From: Alphaproteobacteria bacterium
Lineage (GTDB): Bacteria > Pseudomonadota > Alphaproteobacteria > Rhizobiales > Devosiaceae
Direction: 5' to 3'
DNA length: 64,000 nucleotides
Assembly: GCA_018828145.1 (NCBI GenBank)
Contig: JAHJWO010000003.1
Location: 1 to 64,000 of the forward strand
This document shows positions 8,584 to 17,147 of this stretch, in pieces. Position numbers and translations under genes: made by a program. The notes below the pieces were generated by a model, which saw nothing but the letters and a program-made list of their open reading frames with translations, was not told where the DNA came from and ran no database searches. The first letter of the stretch is position 1. Each line of letters starts with the position of its first letter.

Positions 8584-9465
8584 GTGACAGGCCGCAGGCG
8601 CGCCGTCCTGATAGCGGGTCCGACTGCCAGCGGCAAGTCGGCGCTGGCGCTTGGCCTGGCGCAGGCCGGGGATGGCGTGGTGATCAATGCCGATGCCATG
8701 CAGATTTACGATACATTGCAGGTGGTTACGGCCCGGCCGAGCGAGGCGGACATGGCCCTGGCCGAGCACCGGCTTTATGGCACGGTGCCGGCTGCGGTGC
8801 GGTTTTCGACGGGGCAGTGGCTGACTGCGGTGCGTGCGGTCATCGAGAGTGTCGACCCGGCGCGGCCGCTGATTTTCGTTGGCGGAACAGGGCTTTATTT
8901 CGATGCGCTGCTAAACGGATTCGCGGATATTCCGGAGGTGCCAGCTGCGCTGGCTCTTGAAGTTCAACAAGAGATTCAAGCGCTTGACGGCGAGCAGCGG
9001 CTGGCACTGCTGCGCCGGGAGGATCCGGTGGCGGCGGCGCGCCTCAAGGTGGCGGACCCGCAGCGGCTGACCCGGGCCCTGGCGGTCAAGCGGGCCACGG
9101 GCCGCACGCTTTCCAGCTTCCAGCAAGAATTGTCTGCCAGCATGCTGGCGGATTTCTTGTCGATTGATCGCATGGTGCTGGACCCCGACCGGGATGTGCT
9201 GCGCGCGCGCATCGGTGACCGGTTCGAACAGATGTTTGCCGGCGGCGCGGTGGAAGAGGTAAAGGCGCTCCGCGCGCTCAACCTCGATCCGTCGCTTCCC
9301 GTGATGAAGGCTATCGGGGTGCGCGAAATCGGTGACTGGCTCGATGGCGTCATCGGGCGCGACGAGGCGATCGCGCTGGCGACAATTGCAACCCAGCAAT
9401 ATGCCAAGCGGCAGCGTACCTGGTTTCGCAACCGGTTCGGCGACTGGCCGCGCCGGGCTGCCTAG
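8584..9465 (+). CDS. miaA: tRNA dimethylallyltransferase
   Basis: 293 residues. It adds a dimethylallyl group to A37 of tRNAs reading codons that start with U. P-loop GPTASGKS lies at residues 10-17, then NADAMQIYDTLQVVTARPS, where the family usually has D-S-M-Q (Ser replaced by Ala here), and VGGTGLYFDALL. The GTG start is chosen because AAAGGAGG ends 5 bases before it. The stop TAG overlaps the stop of the convergent MATE gene through a shared CTAG. Confidence 0.95.
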   Translation: MTGRRRAVLIAGPTASGKSALALGLAQAGDGVVINADAMQIYDTLQVVTARPSEADMALAEHRLYGTVPAAVRFSTGQWLTAVRAVIESVDPARPLIFVGGTGLYFDALLNGFADIPEVPAALALEVQQEIQALDGEQRLALLRREDPVAAARLKVADPQRLTRALAVKRATGRTLSSFQQELSASMLADFLSIDRMVLDPDRDVLRARIGDRFEQMFAGGAVEEVKALRALNLDPSLPVMKAIGVREIGDWLDGVIGRDEAIALATIATQQYAKRQRTWFRNRFGDWPRRAA

Positions 9466-10874
9466 CGGGGGCGCAGCAGGCCCAGGCGCTCGCGCATGGC
9501 GAAGCGGATCACCAGCACGACGGCAACGAAGGCCAGCCCCGCGGCCAGCCCGATCCAGATGCCGACACCGCGCCAGCCGACGACGAAGCCGAGGATGTAG
9601 GCAATCGGCAGGCCCACGGCCCAGTAGCCGAGGATGGCGAGGACCATGGGGATCTTGGTGTCGCTGAGGCCACGCAAGGCATGGGCCGCCACGACCTGCG
9701 CGCCGTCCACGAGCTGGAAGACACCGGCGACCACGAGGAAGGTGGCCGCCAAAGCCAGTGCATTGGCATTTTCCGGCAGGCGCGGATCGAGGAACCAGGT
9801 GACGATGGTGGGGCCGGCGGTGAGGAACAGCACGCAGGAAAAGGCCATGAAGCCGGTGCCGAGCACAAAGGCGGTCCAGCCCGCCTTGCGGATGCCTTCA
9901 GGATCACTGCGGCCATAGGCCATGCCGACGCGCACCGTGGCGGCAATGCCGAGGCCAAGGGGCACCATGAAGGCCATGGAGGCGCATTGCAGGGCGACGG
10001 CATGGGCCGCCACCTCGTCGGTCCCCAGCAGCCCCATCAGCAGTGCCGCGGCAGTGAAGAGCCCCACTTCGGCCAGCACCGTGAGCCCGATCGGCGTGCC
10101 GATGCGGAAGATTTCACGGAAACGCACCCAGTCCGGCTTCCAGAAGCGCATCAGCACGTAGAAGCGTTTGAAGCGGCGGTGGCGCAGCACATGGGCCAGC
10201 ATCAGGCCGAACATGAGTATGTTGGACAGCACGGTCGCAAGGGCGGCGCCGCGCAGCTCGAGCCGGGGCATGCCGAAATTGCCGAACATCAATGCGTAAT
10301 TGGCCAGCGCGTTGACGATGACGCCGCCGATGGTGATCAGCAGGATGATGCGGGTGGCGTCAAAGGCGGACAGCAGCGAGCGCAGGGCAACCATGGCCAG
10401 CGCGGGGAACAGCATCCAGACGCCGACCTGGATATACTGCTCGGACATGATGGCGGTATCCGGATTCTGGCCGAGCACGGCGAAGATCGGGCGGATCTGC
10501 AGCAGGACCGGCACCATGAGCGTGGCCAGCAGGATGGCCGCCCACATGCCCTGGCGAACGATGCGGCGGACGGCCCTGATATCGCGCGCGCCCCGCGCCT
10601 GCGCCACGAGAGGCGCTACCGCGCCGACAATGCCGATGCCGCCCACGAAGAAGGGCATGATGAATGTCGTGGCCAGCGTGCCCGCGGCGAGATGGCTGGG
10701 GCCGAGCCAGCCGAGCATGATGACGTCGGTTGCGGTCAGGGCGTTCTGGGCCAGCTGGGCGATGACCAGCGGCCAGGCCAGCGCGAAGGTCGCGCGCAGC
10801 TCGGCGCCCCAGCCGCCCCGTGCGGGCGCGGAATTGACGGCGGCGCCGGGCGCAACCGTGACTTGCTCGCTCAT
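9462..10874 (-). CDS. MATE family multidrug efflux transporter
   Basis: 470 residues with about 12 transmembrane helices, the expected topology. MATE proteins export cationic drugs and dyes in exchange for Na+ or H+. Features: ALAWPLVIAQLAQNALTATDVIMLGWLG at the first two helices, and the second-half repeat beginning EIFRIGTPIGLTVLAEVGLF. It resembles the NorM/MdtK branch. Substrates cannot be told from sequence. It is monocistronic and overlaps the miaA stop codon by four bases. Confidence 0.92.
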   Translation of the reverse strand: MSEQVTVAPGAAVNSAPARGGWGAELRATFALAWPLVIAQLAQNALTATDVIMLGWLGPSHLAAGTLATTFIMPFFVGGIGIVGAVAPLVAQARGARDIRAVRRIVRQGMWAAILLATLMVPVLLQIRPIFAVLGQNPDTAIMSEQYIQVGVWMLFPALAMVALRSLLSAFDATRIILLITIGGVIVNALANYALMFGNFGMPRLELRGAALATVLSNILMFGLMLAHVLRHRRFKRFYVLMRFWKPDWVRFREIFRIGTPIGLTVLAEVGLFTAAALLMGLLGTDEVAAHAVALQCASMAFMVPLGLGIAATVRVGMAYGRSDPEGIRKAGWTAFVLGTGFMAFSCVLFLTAGPTIVTWFLDPRLPENANALALAATFLVVAGVFQLVDGAQVVAAHALRGLSDTKIPMVLAILGYWAVGLPIAYILGFVVGWRGVGIWIGLAAGLAFVAVVLVIRFAMRERLGLLRPR

Positions 10875-10953
10875 GTCAAAATGTCCTACTCGCGGGGCAT
10901 TGCTCTAAAGGAAACCGCCCAATAGCGGAAGAGGGCGGCACAAGGAGCGGGCG

Positions 10954-11322
10954 ATGGCTGGCGAAAGCGACGGGATGGGACGGCTGGTTTTGGGCATTGC
11001 CGGGCTGGTCGGGGCCGTGGGTGTGGCTGCTGCCGCAGCCGCATCGCATGACGGCAACTCGCGCAGCCTGGCGGCCATTGCCGCCATCTGCCTGGCCCAT
11101 GGTCCGGCACTGCTGGCCTTGGCGCTGGCGGGGCGGGGGCGCGTGCTCAGCCTTGCCGCGCTCCTGCTTGCAGCAGGCACGGTAGTGTTCGCCGGCGACC
11201 TGGGCATGCGCGAATGGCTGGGGCATGGCCTCTTCCCCGGTGCGGCGCCACTGGGCGGCGCCGGCATGATCGGCGGGTGGCTGGCCATCGTCGCCGGGGC
11301 GCTGTTCCGCCGCGCCGGTTAG
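10954..11322 (+). CDS. DUF423 small membrane protein
   Basis: 122 residues with four hydrophobic segments. The C-terminal half (LFPGAAPLGGAGMIGGWLAIVAGALF) carries the G-G-x-x-x-I-x-G-W pattern of DUF423/TMEM256-like proteins. Function unknown. AAGGAGC precedes the ATG. The usual N-terminal GAxGAHG motif is degenerate here (VGVAAAAAASHDG), so the family call is moderately sure. Confidence 0.65.
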   Translation: MAGESDGMGRLVLGIAGLVGAVGVAAAAAASHDGNSRSLAAIAAICLAHGPALLALALAGRGRVLSLAALLLAAGTVVFAGDLGMREWLGHGLFPGAAPLGGAGMIGGWLAIVAGALFRRAG

Positions 11323-11405
11323 CTGCCTAAAATTTTGTTAAATTGCGCCGGGAACCAATGTCGCAACAGCGCATTCTTGCCCTCGATAGTTCTGGAGGGT
11401 TTTCC

Positions 11406-11681
11406 ATGCATAAGATTTTGATCATCGCCGCGACGTGCCTGTCTCTTGCTGCCTGCACCACCACCCAGCAGGGTGCCGTGGTCGGTGGCGTTGGTGGTGC
11501 CGTCATTGGTGCCAGCGCGACTGGCGGCAGCCTGCTCGGTACGGCAGTCGGCGCCGGCGTCGGCACTGTGGTTGGCGCGGCAGCCGGCGAAGTGCTCGGC
11601 CGCTCGTCGAACAACCCCGACATCTGCATCTACGAGCGCCGCGACGGCACCCGTTATCGCGATACTTGCCCGCGCGGCTAA
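11406..11681 (+). CDS. Small glycine-zipper lipoprotein
   Basis: 91 residues. The N-terminal signal ends in LSLAAC, a lipobox with Cys at about residue 17, so the mature protein is probably a lipid-anchored outer or inner membrane lipoprotein. The centre is a glycine zipper (GAVVGGVGGAVIGASATGG and later GVGTVVGAAAGEVLG) that can insert as a helical hairpin. The C-terminus has two more Cys (DICIYERRDGTRYRDTCP), a possible disulfide. CTGGAGG sits before the ATG. Its own terminator follows. Confidence 0.8.
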   Translation: MHKILIIAATCLSLAACTTTQQGAVVGGVGGAVIGASATGGSLLGTAVGAGVGTVVGAAAGEVLGRSSNNPDICIYERRDGTRYRDTCPRG

Positions 11682-11729
11682 AGAAAGTTGCAGCATCGCC
11701 CCATGCTGCAGGCGCCGTAAGGCGTCGGA

Positions 11730-11767
11730 GCACCCGGTTCGGATTCATTTCCGAATCGGGTGCTTTT
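11730..11767 (+). terminator. Rho-independent terminator after the lipoprotein gene
   Basis: A 13-bp stem (11730-11742 with 11751-11763, one G-U pair), an 8-base loop and TTTT. It separates the lipoprotein gene from the cold-shock gene. Confidence 0.87.
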
Positions 11768-11787
11768 CATTGACCAGTGAAATCGCC

Positions 11788-11816
11788 TTGAAATTTGGAC
11801 GGCTAGCGGACATATT
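11788..11816 (+). promoter_or_regulatory. Likely promoter of the cold-shock gene
   Basis: TTGAAA (11788-11793), a 17-base spacer and CATATT (11811-11816). This gives a 5' untranslated leader of about 150 bases before the ATG at 11974, a length usual for cspA-type mRNAs whose leader folds differently in the cold. Confidence 0.5.
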
Positions 11817-11973
11817 TTCGGTCCTACGACCACTATCTCGCGCTATCTGATCGACCGGCAGAAGCCGGGAACTTGGCTACCTGCTGATCGGTGAATCGTT
11901 TAGGCCGGGCTCCAAAAGGCCCGTTTTCAACCCTGACCGCTTCGGCGGTGTCCACTAGCGAGGACCAATTCCT

Positions 11974-12189
11974 ATGGCTGCCATCACCGGTACCGTAAAA
12001 TTCTTCAACACCACCAAGGGCTTTGGTTTCATTTCGCCCGACAATGGCGAGAAGGATGCCTTCGTGCATATCTCGGCTGTCCAGCGTTCGGGCCTGCAGG
12101 GCCTCTACGAGGGCGACAAGGTGACCTATGAGCTCGAGACCGGCCGCGACGGCAAGGTTTCGGCCACCAACCTGACCCTGCTCAGCTAA
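11974..12189 (+). CDS. Cold-shock domain protein (CspA family)
   Basis: 71 residues, one OB-fold cold-shock domain. RNP1 reads KGFGFISP and RNP2 DAFVHISAV, the nucleic-acid-binding surfaces. It acts as an RNA chaperone or antiterminator. It is preceded by a leader of about 150 bases without other genes and followed by a strong terminator, so it is monocistronic. Which Csp paralogue it is cannot be said. Confidence 0.95.
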   Translation: MAAITGTVKFFNTTKGFGFISPDNGEKDAFVHISAVQRSGLQGLYEGDKVTYELETGRDGKVSATNLTLLS

Positions 12190-12210
12190 GCGCGACACAC
12201 AGCGTATCCG

Positions 12211-12235
12211 AAGGGCCCCATGGGGCCCTTTTTTG
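12211..12235 (+). terminator. Rho-independent terminator after the cold-shock gene
   Basis: Perfect stem AAGGGCCCCA/TGGGGCCCTT followed by a T run. Confidence 0.92.
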
Positions 12236-12325
12236 TTGGCTTATGCACAGGCCTCGCCGGACCAATCGACAGCGGCGCGGCCGGCATGCGATTGTGCCGC
12301 CCGATCAAACAATCGGAGATCCGCC

Positions 12326-12799
12326 ATGCTGCGCGAGTTCTTGAGCAACTGGAGCCCCAGGGTTGCGACGACGCCGGGTATGCGGCAGTCCGGCGCCTTG
12401 CCCTATTCGGTCATCGATGGCCGCGTGGTCTTCCTGTTGATCACATCGCGGCGCACCGGGCGCTGGATCTTTCCCAAGGGCGATATCGAGCCGGGCATGA
12501 CGCCATGGGAGAGCGCGGCGGTCGAGGCCATGGAAGAGGCCGGGGTCAGCGGCGAGATCGCCGTCGAGCCCATTGGCAGCTATCGCTCCAGCGCCAGCGT
12601 GGACGGTTCGAGCCTGGTCGATGTCGACCTCTACCCGCTCAAAGTGGTGTCCCAGCTCGATGTCTGGAAGGAAATGGACCAGCGGCTGCGGCACTGGGCG
12701 GTGCTGCCCGAAGCGCGGCGGCTGCTCAATGATACAGCGCTGTCGCGGCTCGCGGTTAAGCTGCAGGGACAGTTGCGCGGCCCGCGCAAGACCCGCTGA
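12326..12799 (+). CDS. Nudix hydrolase
   Basis: 157 residues. The Nudix box reads GDIEPGMTPWESAAVEAMEEAGV, keeping the E-A-x-x-E-x-x-G core (Gx5Ex7REUxEExGU with the usual R replaced by M-E), preceded by IFPKG as in diphosphoinositol-polyphosphate or diadenosine-polyphosphate hydrolases. It cleaves a nucleoside diphosphate linked to another group; the substrate is not clear. The ATG at 12326 has GGAGATC upstream. It is convergent with the phosphate transporter gene. Confidence 0.87.
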   Translation: MLREFLSNWSPRVATTPGMRQSGALPYSVIDGRVVFLLITSRRTGRWIFPKGDIEPGMTPWESAAVEAMEEAGVSGEIAVEPIGSYRSSASVDGSSLVDVDLYPLKVVSQLDVWKEMDQRLRHWAVLPEARRLLNDTALSRLAVKLQGQLRGPRKTR

Positions 12800-12811
12800 C
12801 GGCGCCGGCGT

Positions 12812-14314
12812 TCAGGCGCCGATCACCAGATCAAGGATCCAGAACAGGGCCGCCGCCACGACGGCGGAGGCCGGAACAGTGATGATCCAGGCTGCGGCAA
12901 TGCTGGTCACGTGCTGACGGCGGACCAGCTTGCGCCGTTCGCTCTTGCGCTCCTTGGACAGGGCGTCTTCGGGGGTGGCGTTGAGCGCGGCCGGATCGAC
13001 ATGGCGGGCGTGAACGGGCACGGCGGTGAAATCGAGGTCCTTGCGCGAATAGTATTCACGCAGGAAGCCCACGCCGAAAATGCCGCCGACGGCGATATGC
13101 GTGGATGAGACCGGCAGGCCCAGCGCCGAAGCCACCAGCACCGTGACAGCGGCTGCCAGCGCCACGCAATAGGCGCGTACTTCATTGAGCTTGGTGATCT
13201 GCTCGCCCACGGTGCGGATGAGGCGCGGCCCGAACAGGGCCAGGCCCAGCGAGATGCCGATGGCGCCGATGGCCAGCACCCAGAAGGGCAGGGTGATGCC
13301 CGCCGCCGCCGACTCCCCCGACTGCAGGGTGGTGACGATAGCGGCGAAAGGTCCGACCGCGTTGGCGACGTCGTTGGCGCCATGGGCAAAGGAGAGCAGG
13401 GCGGCGGCCACCACCAGTGGCAGGCGGAACAGGGCCGCGACATGCTTCTTGCGGTTTTCCATGCCGATGGACTGCCGGCGCACCAGCGGCATGGCGCCCA
13501 GCCAGCCGAGCAGGGCAAAGGTGACCCCGAGCGCGAGCACGATATGCAGCTCGGGTTTCCACACACGGCTCAGGCCCTTGGTGGCGATATACATGGCGAA
13601 GATGCCGGTCATTGCCGCGACCAGCACGGGCACCCAGATCCGCGCGGCGGAGACCTTGTCGATGCGGTCGGTAATGGTGTGCTTGATGAAGGAGAGCAGC
13701 AATGCTGCGATTGCGCCGCCCAGCACCGGGGAAATGACCCAGCTGGCAGCGATGGTGCCGATGGTCGGCCAGGCCACGCTGCCCCAGCCGGCCGCGGCTA
13801 TGCCGGCGCCCAGCACGCCGCCGACGACGGCATGGGTGGTGGAGACGGGGGCGCCGAGATAGGTGGCCAGGTTGACCCAGAGCGCGGATGCCAGCAGCGC
13901 CGCCATCATCAGCAGCACGAAGCGTTCGGCCTCGATGGCCTCGCCGGTCAGCAGGTCGCGCGCCACGGTGTTGACCACGTCGCCGCCCGCCAGCAGCGCG
14001 CCGGCCGCCTCGAAAATGGCGGCGATGACCAGGGCGCCGCCCATGGTCAGGGCGCGCGAGCCAACGGCCGGACCCATATTGTTGGCCACGTCATTGGCGC
14101 CGACATTGATCGCCATATAGCCGGCGATCGCCGCGGCGATGACCACGAGGTAGCTCATCGGGCCGTCAGTGACGACAAAGCTGGCCCAGACCGCCGCAAG
14201 CAGCAGGAAGACCAGCGCAAGTCCGGGGGCCGCTATCGAGCGGGCGAGATCATGGGTGGCGTTTTCCAACCCCGACACACGCTGCAGGTCCTTGTCGAGG
14301 GCGCTCTTGGCCAT
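12812..14314 (-). CDS. PiT family inorganic phosphate transporter
   Basis: 500 residues. Two copies of the PiT signature are visible: INVGANDVANNMGPAVGSRAL near residue 70 and FAHGANDVANAVGPFAAI near 320, each with the GANDVAN motif, separated by a hydrophilic stretch. About 10-11 membrane helices. It imports phosphate (metal-phosphate) with H+ or Na+. The size and the C-terminal charged segment (RKSERRKLVRRQHV) before a last helix match alphaproteobacterial low-affinity Pit proteins. It is divergent from the ilvB leader. Confidence 0.93.
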   Translation of the reverse strand: MAKSALDKDLQRVSGLENATHDLARSIAAPGLALVFLLLAAVWASFVVTDGPMSYLVVIAAAIAGYMAINVGANDVANNMGPAVGSRALTMGGALVIAAIFEAAGALLAGGDVVNTVARDLLTGEAIEAERFVLLMMAALLASALWVNLATYLGAPVSTTHAVVGGVLGAGIAAAGWGSVAWPTIGTIAASWVISPVLGGAIAALLLSFIKHTITDRIDKVSAARIWVPVLVAAMTGIFAMYIATKGLSRVWKPELHIVLALGVTFALLGWLGAMPLVRRQSIGMENRKKHVAALFRLPLVVAAALLSFAHGANDVANAVGPFAAIVTTLQSGESAAAGITLPFWVLAIGAIGISLGLALFGPRLIRTVGEQITKLNEVRAYCVALAAAVTVLVASALGLPVSSTHIAVGGIFGVGFLREYYSRKDLDFTAVPVHARHVDPAALNATPEDALSKERKSERRKLVRRQHVTSIAAAWIITVPASAVVAAALFWILDLVIGA

Positions 14315-14480
14315 GTGTCATCAAACCGTCACAAAACTCACCTTCTGCGCCAATAGCATTGTCTGTCGCATTGGCCACGTCTTTTGCGTGTCCGGGGGCA
14401 TTGCTCCACGGATTTTGGCGCCAGCGGCGGTAACTTGGGCCTTGCGGGTCATCAACAACCGCGGCGAGGTCCGCCGCCCC

Positions 14481-14509
14481 TTGACACCTTTGCGGTCTTG
14501 CACCTATCA
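14481..14509 (+). promoter_or_regulatory. Promoter of the ilvB-ilvN operon
   Basis: TTGACA (14481-14486), a 17-base spacer and CTATCA (14504-14509). The start of transcription would be near 14516, some 23 bases before the leader peptide start. A consensus -35 box placed directly upstream of the attenuator supports it. Confidence 0.65.
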
Positions 14510-14538
14510 ATGCGGCCACAATTTCATGGAGAGGTCCC

Positions 14539-14589
14539 GTGCGGGCACTCATTCTCGTAGTAGGCAGGCGCATCGGCAACGTGGGATAA
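14539..14589 (+). CDS. ilv leader peptide
   Basis: A 16-codon frame with GTG start, GGAGAGG 5 bases upstream and TAA stop, encoding MRALILVVGRRIGNVG. Five of the first eight residues are Leu, Ile or Val (L-I-L-V-V), with a further Ile and Val. Together with the terminator 33 bases downstream this is the layout of transcription attenuation by branched-chain aminoacyl-tRNA: ribosome stalling at the LILVV codons would prevent terminator formation. The peptide itself most likely has no other role. Confidence 0.8.
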   Translation: MRALILVVGRRIGNVG

Positions 14590-14621
14590 AATCCCGCGCG
14601 ATAGCTGGTGCGCCGAAAACA

Positions 14622-14643
14622 GGTCCCGAACGGGGCCTTTTTT
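14622..14643 (+). terminator. ilvB attenuator (leader terminator)
   Basis: Stem GGTCCC / GGGGCC (one U-G pair), loop GAAC, then six T. It lies between the leader peptide and ilvB. The 5' arm sequence GGTCCCG also occurs at 14533-14539, overlapping the leader's ribosome binding region, so an alternative pairing with the 3' arm is possible. Confidence 0.83.
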
Positions 14644-14706
14644 ATTGCCCGGTTTTCGCCGCTACGAGACTGGGCCAGATCAAGTGGACTGAGGAAGGAA
14701 CTCACG

Positions 14707-16476
14707 ATGGCCGAACAAATGACCGGCGCTGAAATGGTTATACAGGCGCTGACCGACCACGGGGTCGAGCATGTCTTCGGCTATCCCGGCGGCGCGGCCC
14801 TGCCGATCTACGATGCGATGTTCCAGCAGGATGCGGTGCAGCATATCCTGGTGCGGCACGAGCAGGGCGCGACGCATATGGCCGAGGGCTATGCTCGTTC
14901 GACCGGAAAGCCGGGCGTGGTTCTCGTCACCTCCGGTCCCGGGGCCACCAATGCGGTGACCGGCCTCACCGATGCGTTGATGGATTCCATCCCGCTGATC
15001 TGCATCACCGCGCAGGTGCCCACCACGCTGATCGGCTCGGACGCCTTCCAGGAATGCGATACGGTCGGCATCACCCGCAGCTGCACCAAGTACAATTATC
15101 TGGTCAAGCGCGTGGAAGACCTGCCGCGCATCATGCATGAGGCCTTCCTCATCGCCACGACGGGCCGTCCGGGTCCGGTGGTCATCGACATCCCCAAGGA
15201 TGTGCAGTTCGCGCTGGGCGACTACTACAAGCCCGATCTCGATACGCTGCGCCACCAGAGCTACCGGCCACAGCTGGACGGCGACGCCGCGGCGATCGAA
15301 GCGGCAGTCGACCTCATGCTCAAGGCCGAGCGGCCGATCTTCTACACGGGCGGCGGCGTCATCAATGCCGGGCCCGAGGCCTCCGAGCATCTGCGCGAGC
15401 TGGCGGAGCTGACCGGCTTTCCGGTGACCTCGACCCTGATGGGCCTGGGCGCCTTCCCGGCGTCCAATCCGCAGTGGCTGGGCATGCTGGGCATGCACGG
15501 CACCTACGAGGCAAACCTGGCGATGCATGACTGCGACGTCATGATCAATATCGGTGCGCGGTTCGACGACCGCATTACCGGCCGGATCGACGCCTTCTCG
15601 CCCAATAGCCGCAAGATCCATGTCGATATCGATCCCAGCTCGATCAACAAGGTCGTGCGCGTCGACGTACCGATCATCGGCGATTGCGAGCGGGTGCTGT
15701 CGGAAATGGTTCGCGTCTGGCGCAGCCGGACCAACCAGCCGCGTACCGAGGCGATCGGCGCGTGGTGGAAGCAGATTGGCACGTGGCGTGCCGTCAATTC
15801 GCTCGGCTTCAAGAATTCGGACACCGTCATCAAGCCGCAGCATGCCATCCAGCGGCTCTATGAGGCGACCCGCAAGCAGGGCAAGGAAGTCTACATCACC
15901 ACCGAAGTGGGCCAGCACCAGATGTGGGCGGCGCAGCACTTCCACTTCGACCAGCCCAACCGCTGGATGACTTCGGGGGGCCTCGGCACGATGGGCTATG
16001 GCCTGCCGGCCGCGGTGGGCGTGCAGGTGGCCCATCCCGAGGCGCTGGTGATCGACATTGCCGGCGAGGCCAGCGTGCAGATGACGATGCAGGAGCTGTC
16101 GACGGCGGTGCAGTATCGCCTGCCGATCAAGATATTCATTCTCAACAACGAGCGCATGGGCATGGTGCGGCAGTGGCAGGACCTGCTGCACGGGTCGCGC
16201 TACGCCCATTCCTATTCGGAATCGCTGCCCGACTTCGTCAAGCTGGCGGAAGCCTATGGCGGCAAGGGCATCCGCTGCTCGAACCCGGCCGAGCTCGACG
16301 CGGCCATTGCCGAAATGCTCGACTATGACGGCCCGGTGCTGTTCGACGTCATCGTCGAAAAGGACGAGAACTGCCTGCCCATGATCCCCTCGGGCAAGCC
16401 GCATAACGAGATCATCCTGCCCGATACGGCCAATATCGGCGACATCATCGACGAGAAGGGACGGCAGCTCGTCTAG
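14707..16476 (+). CDS. ilvB: Acetolactate synthase, large (catalytic) subunit
   Basis: 589 residues. It makes acetolactate or acetohydroxybutyrate, the first common step of Val, Leu and Ile synthesis; needs ThDP, Mg2+ and FAD. The catalytic Glu lies in LVRHEQGATHMAEGYA. The central domain has GGGVINAG, and the C-terminal ThDP domain reads IAGEASVQMTMQEL followed by FILNN, where the metal-binding motif normally begins G-D. The ATG at 14707 is preceded by GAAGGAA. The operon continues with ilvN after 21 bases and is controlled by the upstream leader. Confidence 0.97.
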   Translation: MAEQMTGAEMVIQALTDHGVEHVFGYPGGAALPIYDAMFQQDAVQHILVRHEQGATHMAEGYARSTGKPGVVLVTSGPGATNAVTGLTDALMDSIPLICITAQVPTTLIGSDAFQECDTVGITRSCTKYNYLVKRVEDLPRIMHEAFLIATTGRPGPVVIDIPKDVQFALGDYYKPDLDTLRHQSYRPQLDGDAAAIEAAVDLMLKAERPIFYTGGGVINAGPEASEHLRELAELTGFPVTSTLMGLGAFPASNPQWLGMLGMHGTYEANLAMHDCDVMINIGARFDDRITGRIDAFSPNSRKIHVDIDPSSINKVVRVDVPIIGDCERVLSEMVRVWRSRTNQPRTEAIGAWWKQIGTWRAVNSLGFKNSDTVIKPQHAIQRLYEATRKQGKEVYITTEVGQHQMWAAQHFHFDQPNRWMTSGGLGTMGYGLPAAVGVQVAHPEALVIDIAGEASVQMTMQELSTAVQYRLPIKIFILNNERMGMVRQWQDLLHGSRYAHSYSESLPDFVKLAEAYGGKGIRCSNPAELDAAIAEMLDYDGPVLFDVIVEKDENCLPMIPSGKPHNEIILPDTANIGDIIDEKGRQLV

Positions 16477-16497
16477 AGCGCTGCGGAGGACACCACC

Positions 16498-17052
16498 ATG
16501 AACGCACATCTGCAGCCGACCGGTTCGGCATATTTCATCACCAAGGATACCCAAGAAACCGAGCGGCACACGCTTTCGGTGCTGGTCGACAACGAGCCGG
16601 GCATTCTCGCCCGCGTCGTCGGCCTGTTCTCGGCGCGCGGCTACAATATCGAAAGCCTGACCGTCAGCGAGACCGAACACGGGCGGCGACTTAGTCGCAT
16701 CACCGTTGTCGTCATCGCCACGCCCAAGGTGCTGGTGCAGATCAAGCTGCAGCTCGAGCGGCTGGTGCCGGTGCACAAGGTGCATGACCTGACGGCCGAG
16801 GGCGCGTCGCTGGAGCGTGAGCTGGCGCTGATCAAGGTGGCCGGCTCGGGCGACCATCGCGCCGAGACGTTGCGGCTGGCCGATGCCTTCCGAGCACAGA
16901 TCGTCGACGCGTCGGTGGAGAGCTTCGTGTTCGAGATCACCGGCAAGCCGGCCAAGATCGACAGCTTCATCGCCCTGATGCAGCCGCTGGGGCTGGTCGA
17001 GGTGGTGCGCACCGGGCTGGCGGCGATCTCGCGTGGCCCGCAGGGCATGTGA
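16498..17052 (+). CDS. ilvN: Acetolactate synthase, small regulatory subunit
   Basis: 184 residues. The N-terminal ACT domain (RHTLSVLVDNEPGILARVVG, then FSARGYNIESLTV) binds valine and gives feedback inhibition; the C-terminal half is the ALS_ss_C domain. The length is usual for the IlvH/IlvN long form of alphaproteobacteria. GGAGGA lies upstream of the ATG. It is translated from the ilvB transcript. Confidence 0.96.
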   Translation: MNAHLQPTGSAYFITKDTQETERHTLSVLVDNEPGILARVVGLFSARGYNIESLTVSETEHGRRLSRITVVVIATPKVLVQIKLQLERLVPVHKVHDLTAEGASLERELALIKVAGSGDHRAETLRLADAFRAQIVDASVESFVFEITGKPAKIDSFIALMQPLGLVEVVRTGLAAISRGPQGM

Positions 17053-17147
17053 CCCGGCCAAAAGCTGATCGCTGCCATCACAAGGTTCGATTGGGCGGCT
17101 CGCCCAGTCTGGTATAGAGCAGGGACATCTTTCGCCGAGTCCTGCCC

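Noticed and set aside
9681..10925. Plus-strand 414-codon frame opposite the MATE gene
   Set aside because: Low-complexity His/Gln/Gly-rich shadow of a membrane protein gene.
14680..17061. 793-codon minus-strand open frame opposite ilvB and ilvN
   Set aside because: Antisense shadow of two well-supported genes; its translation is rich in Arg, His and Gln with no domain.
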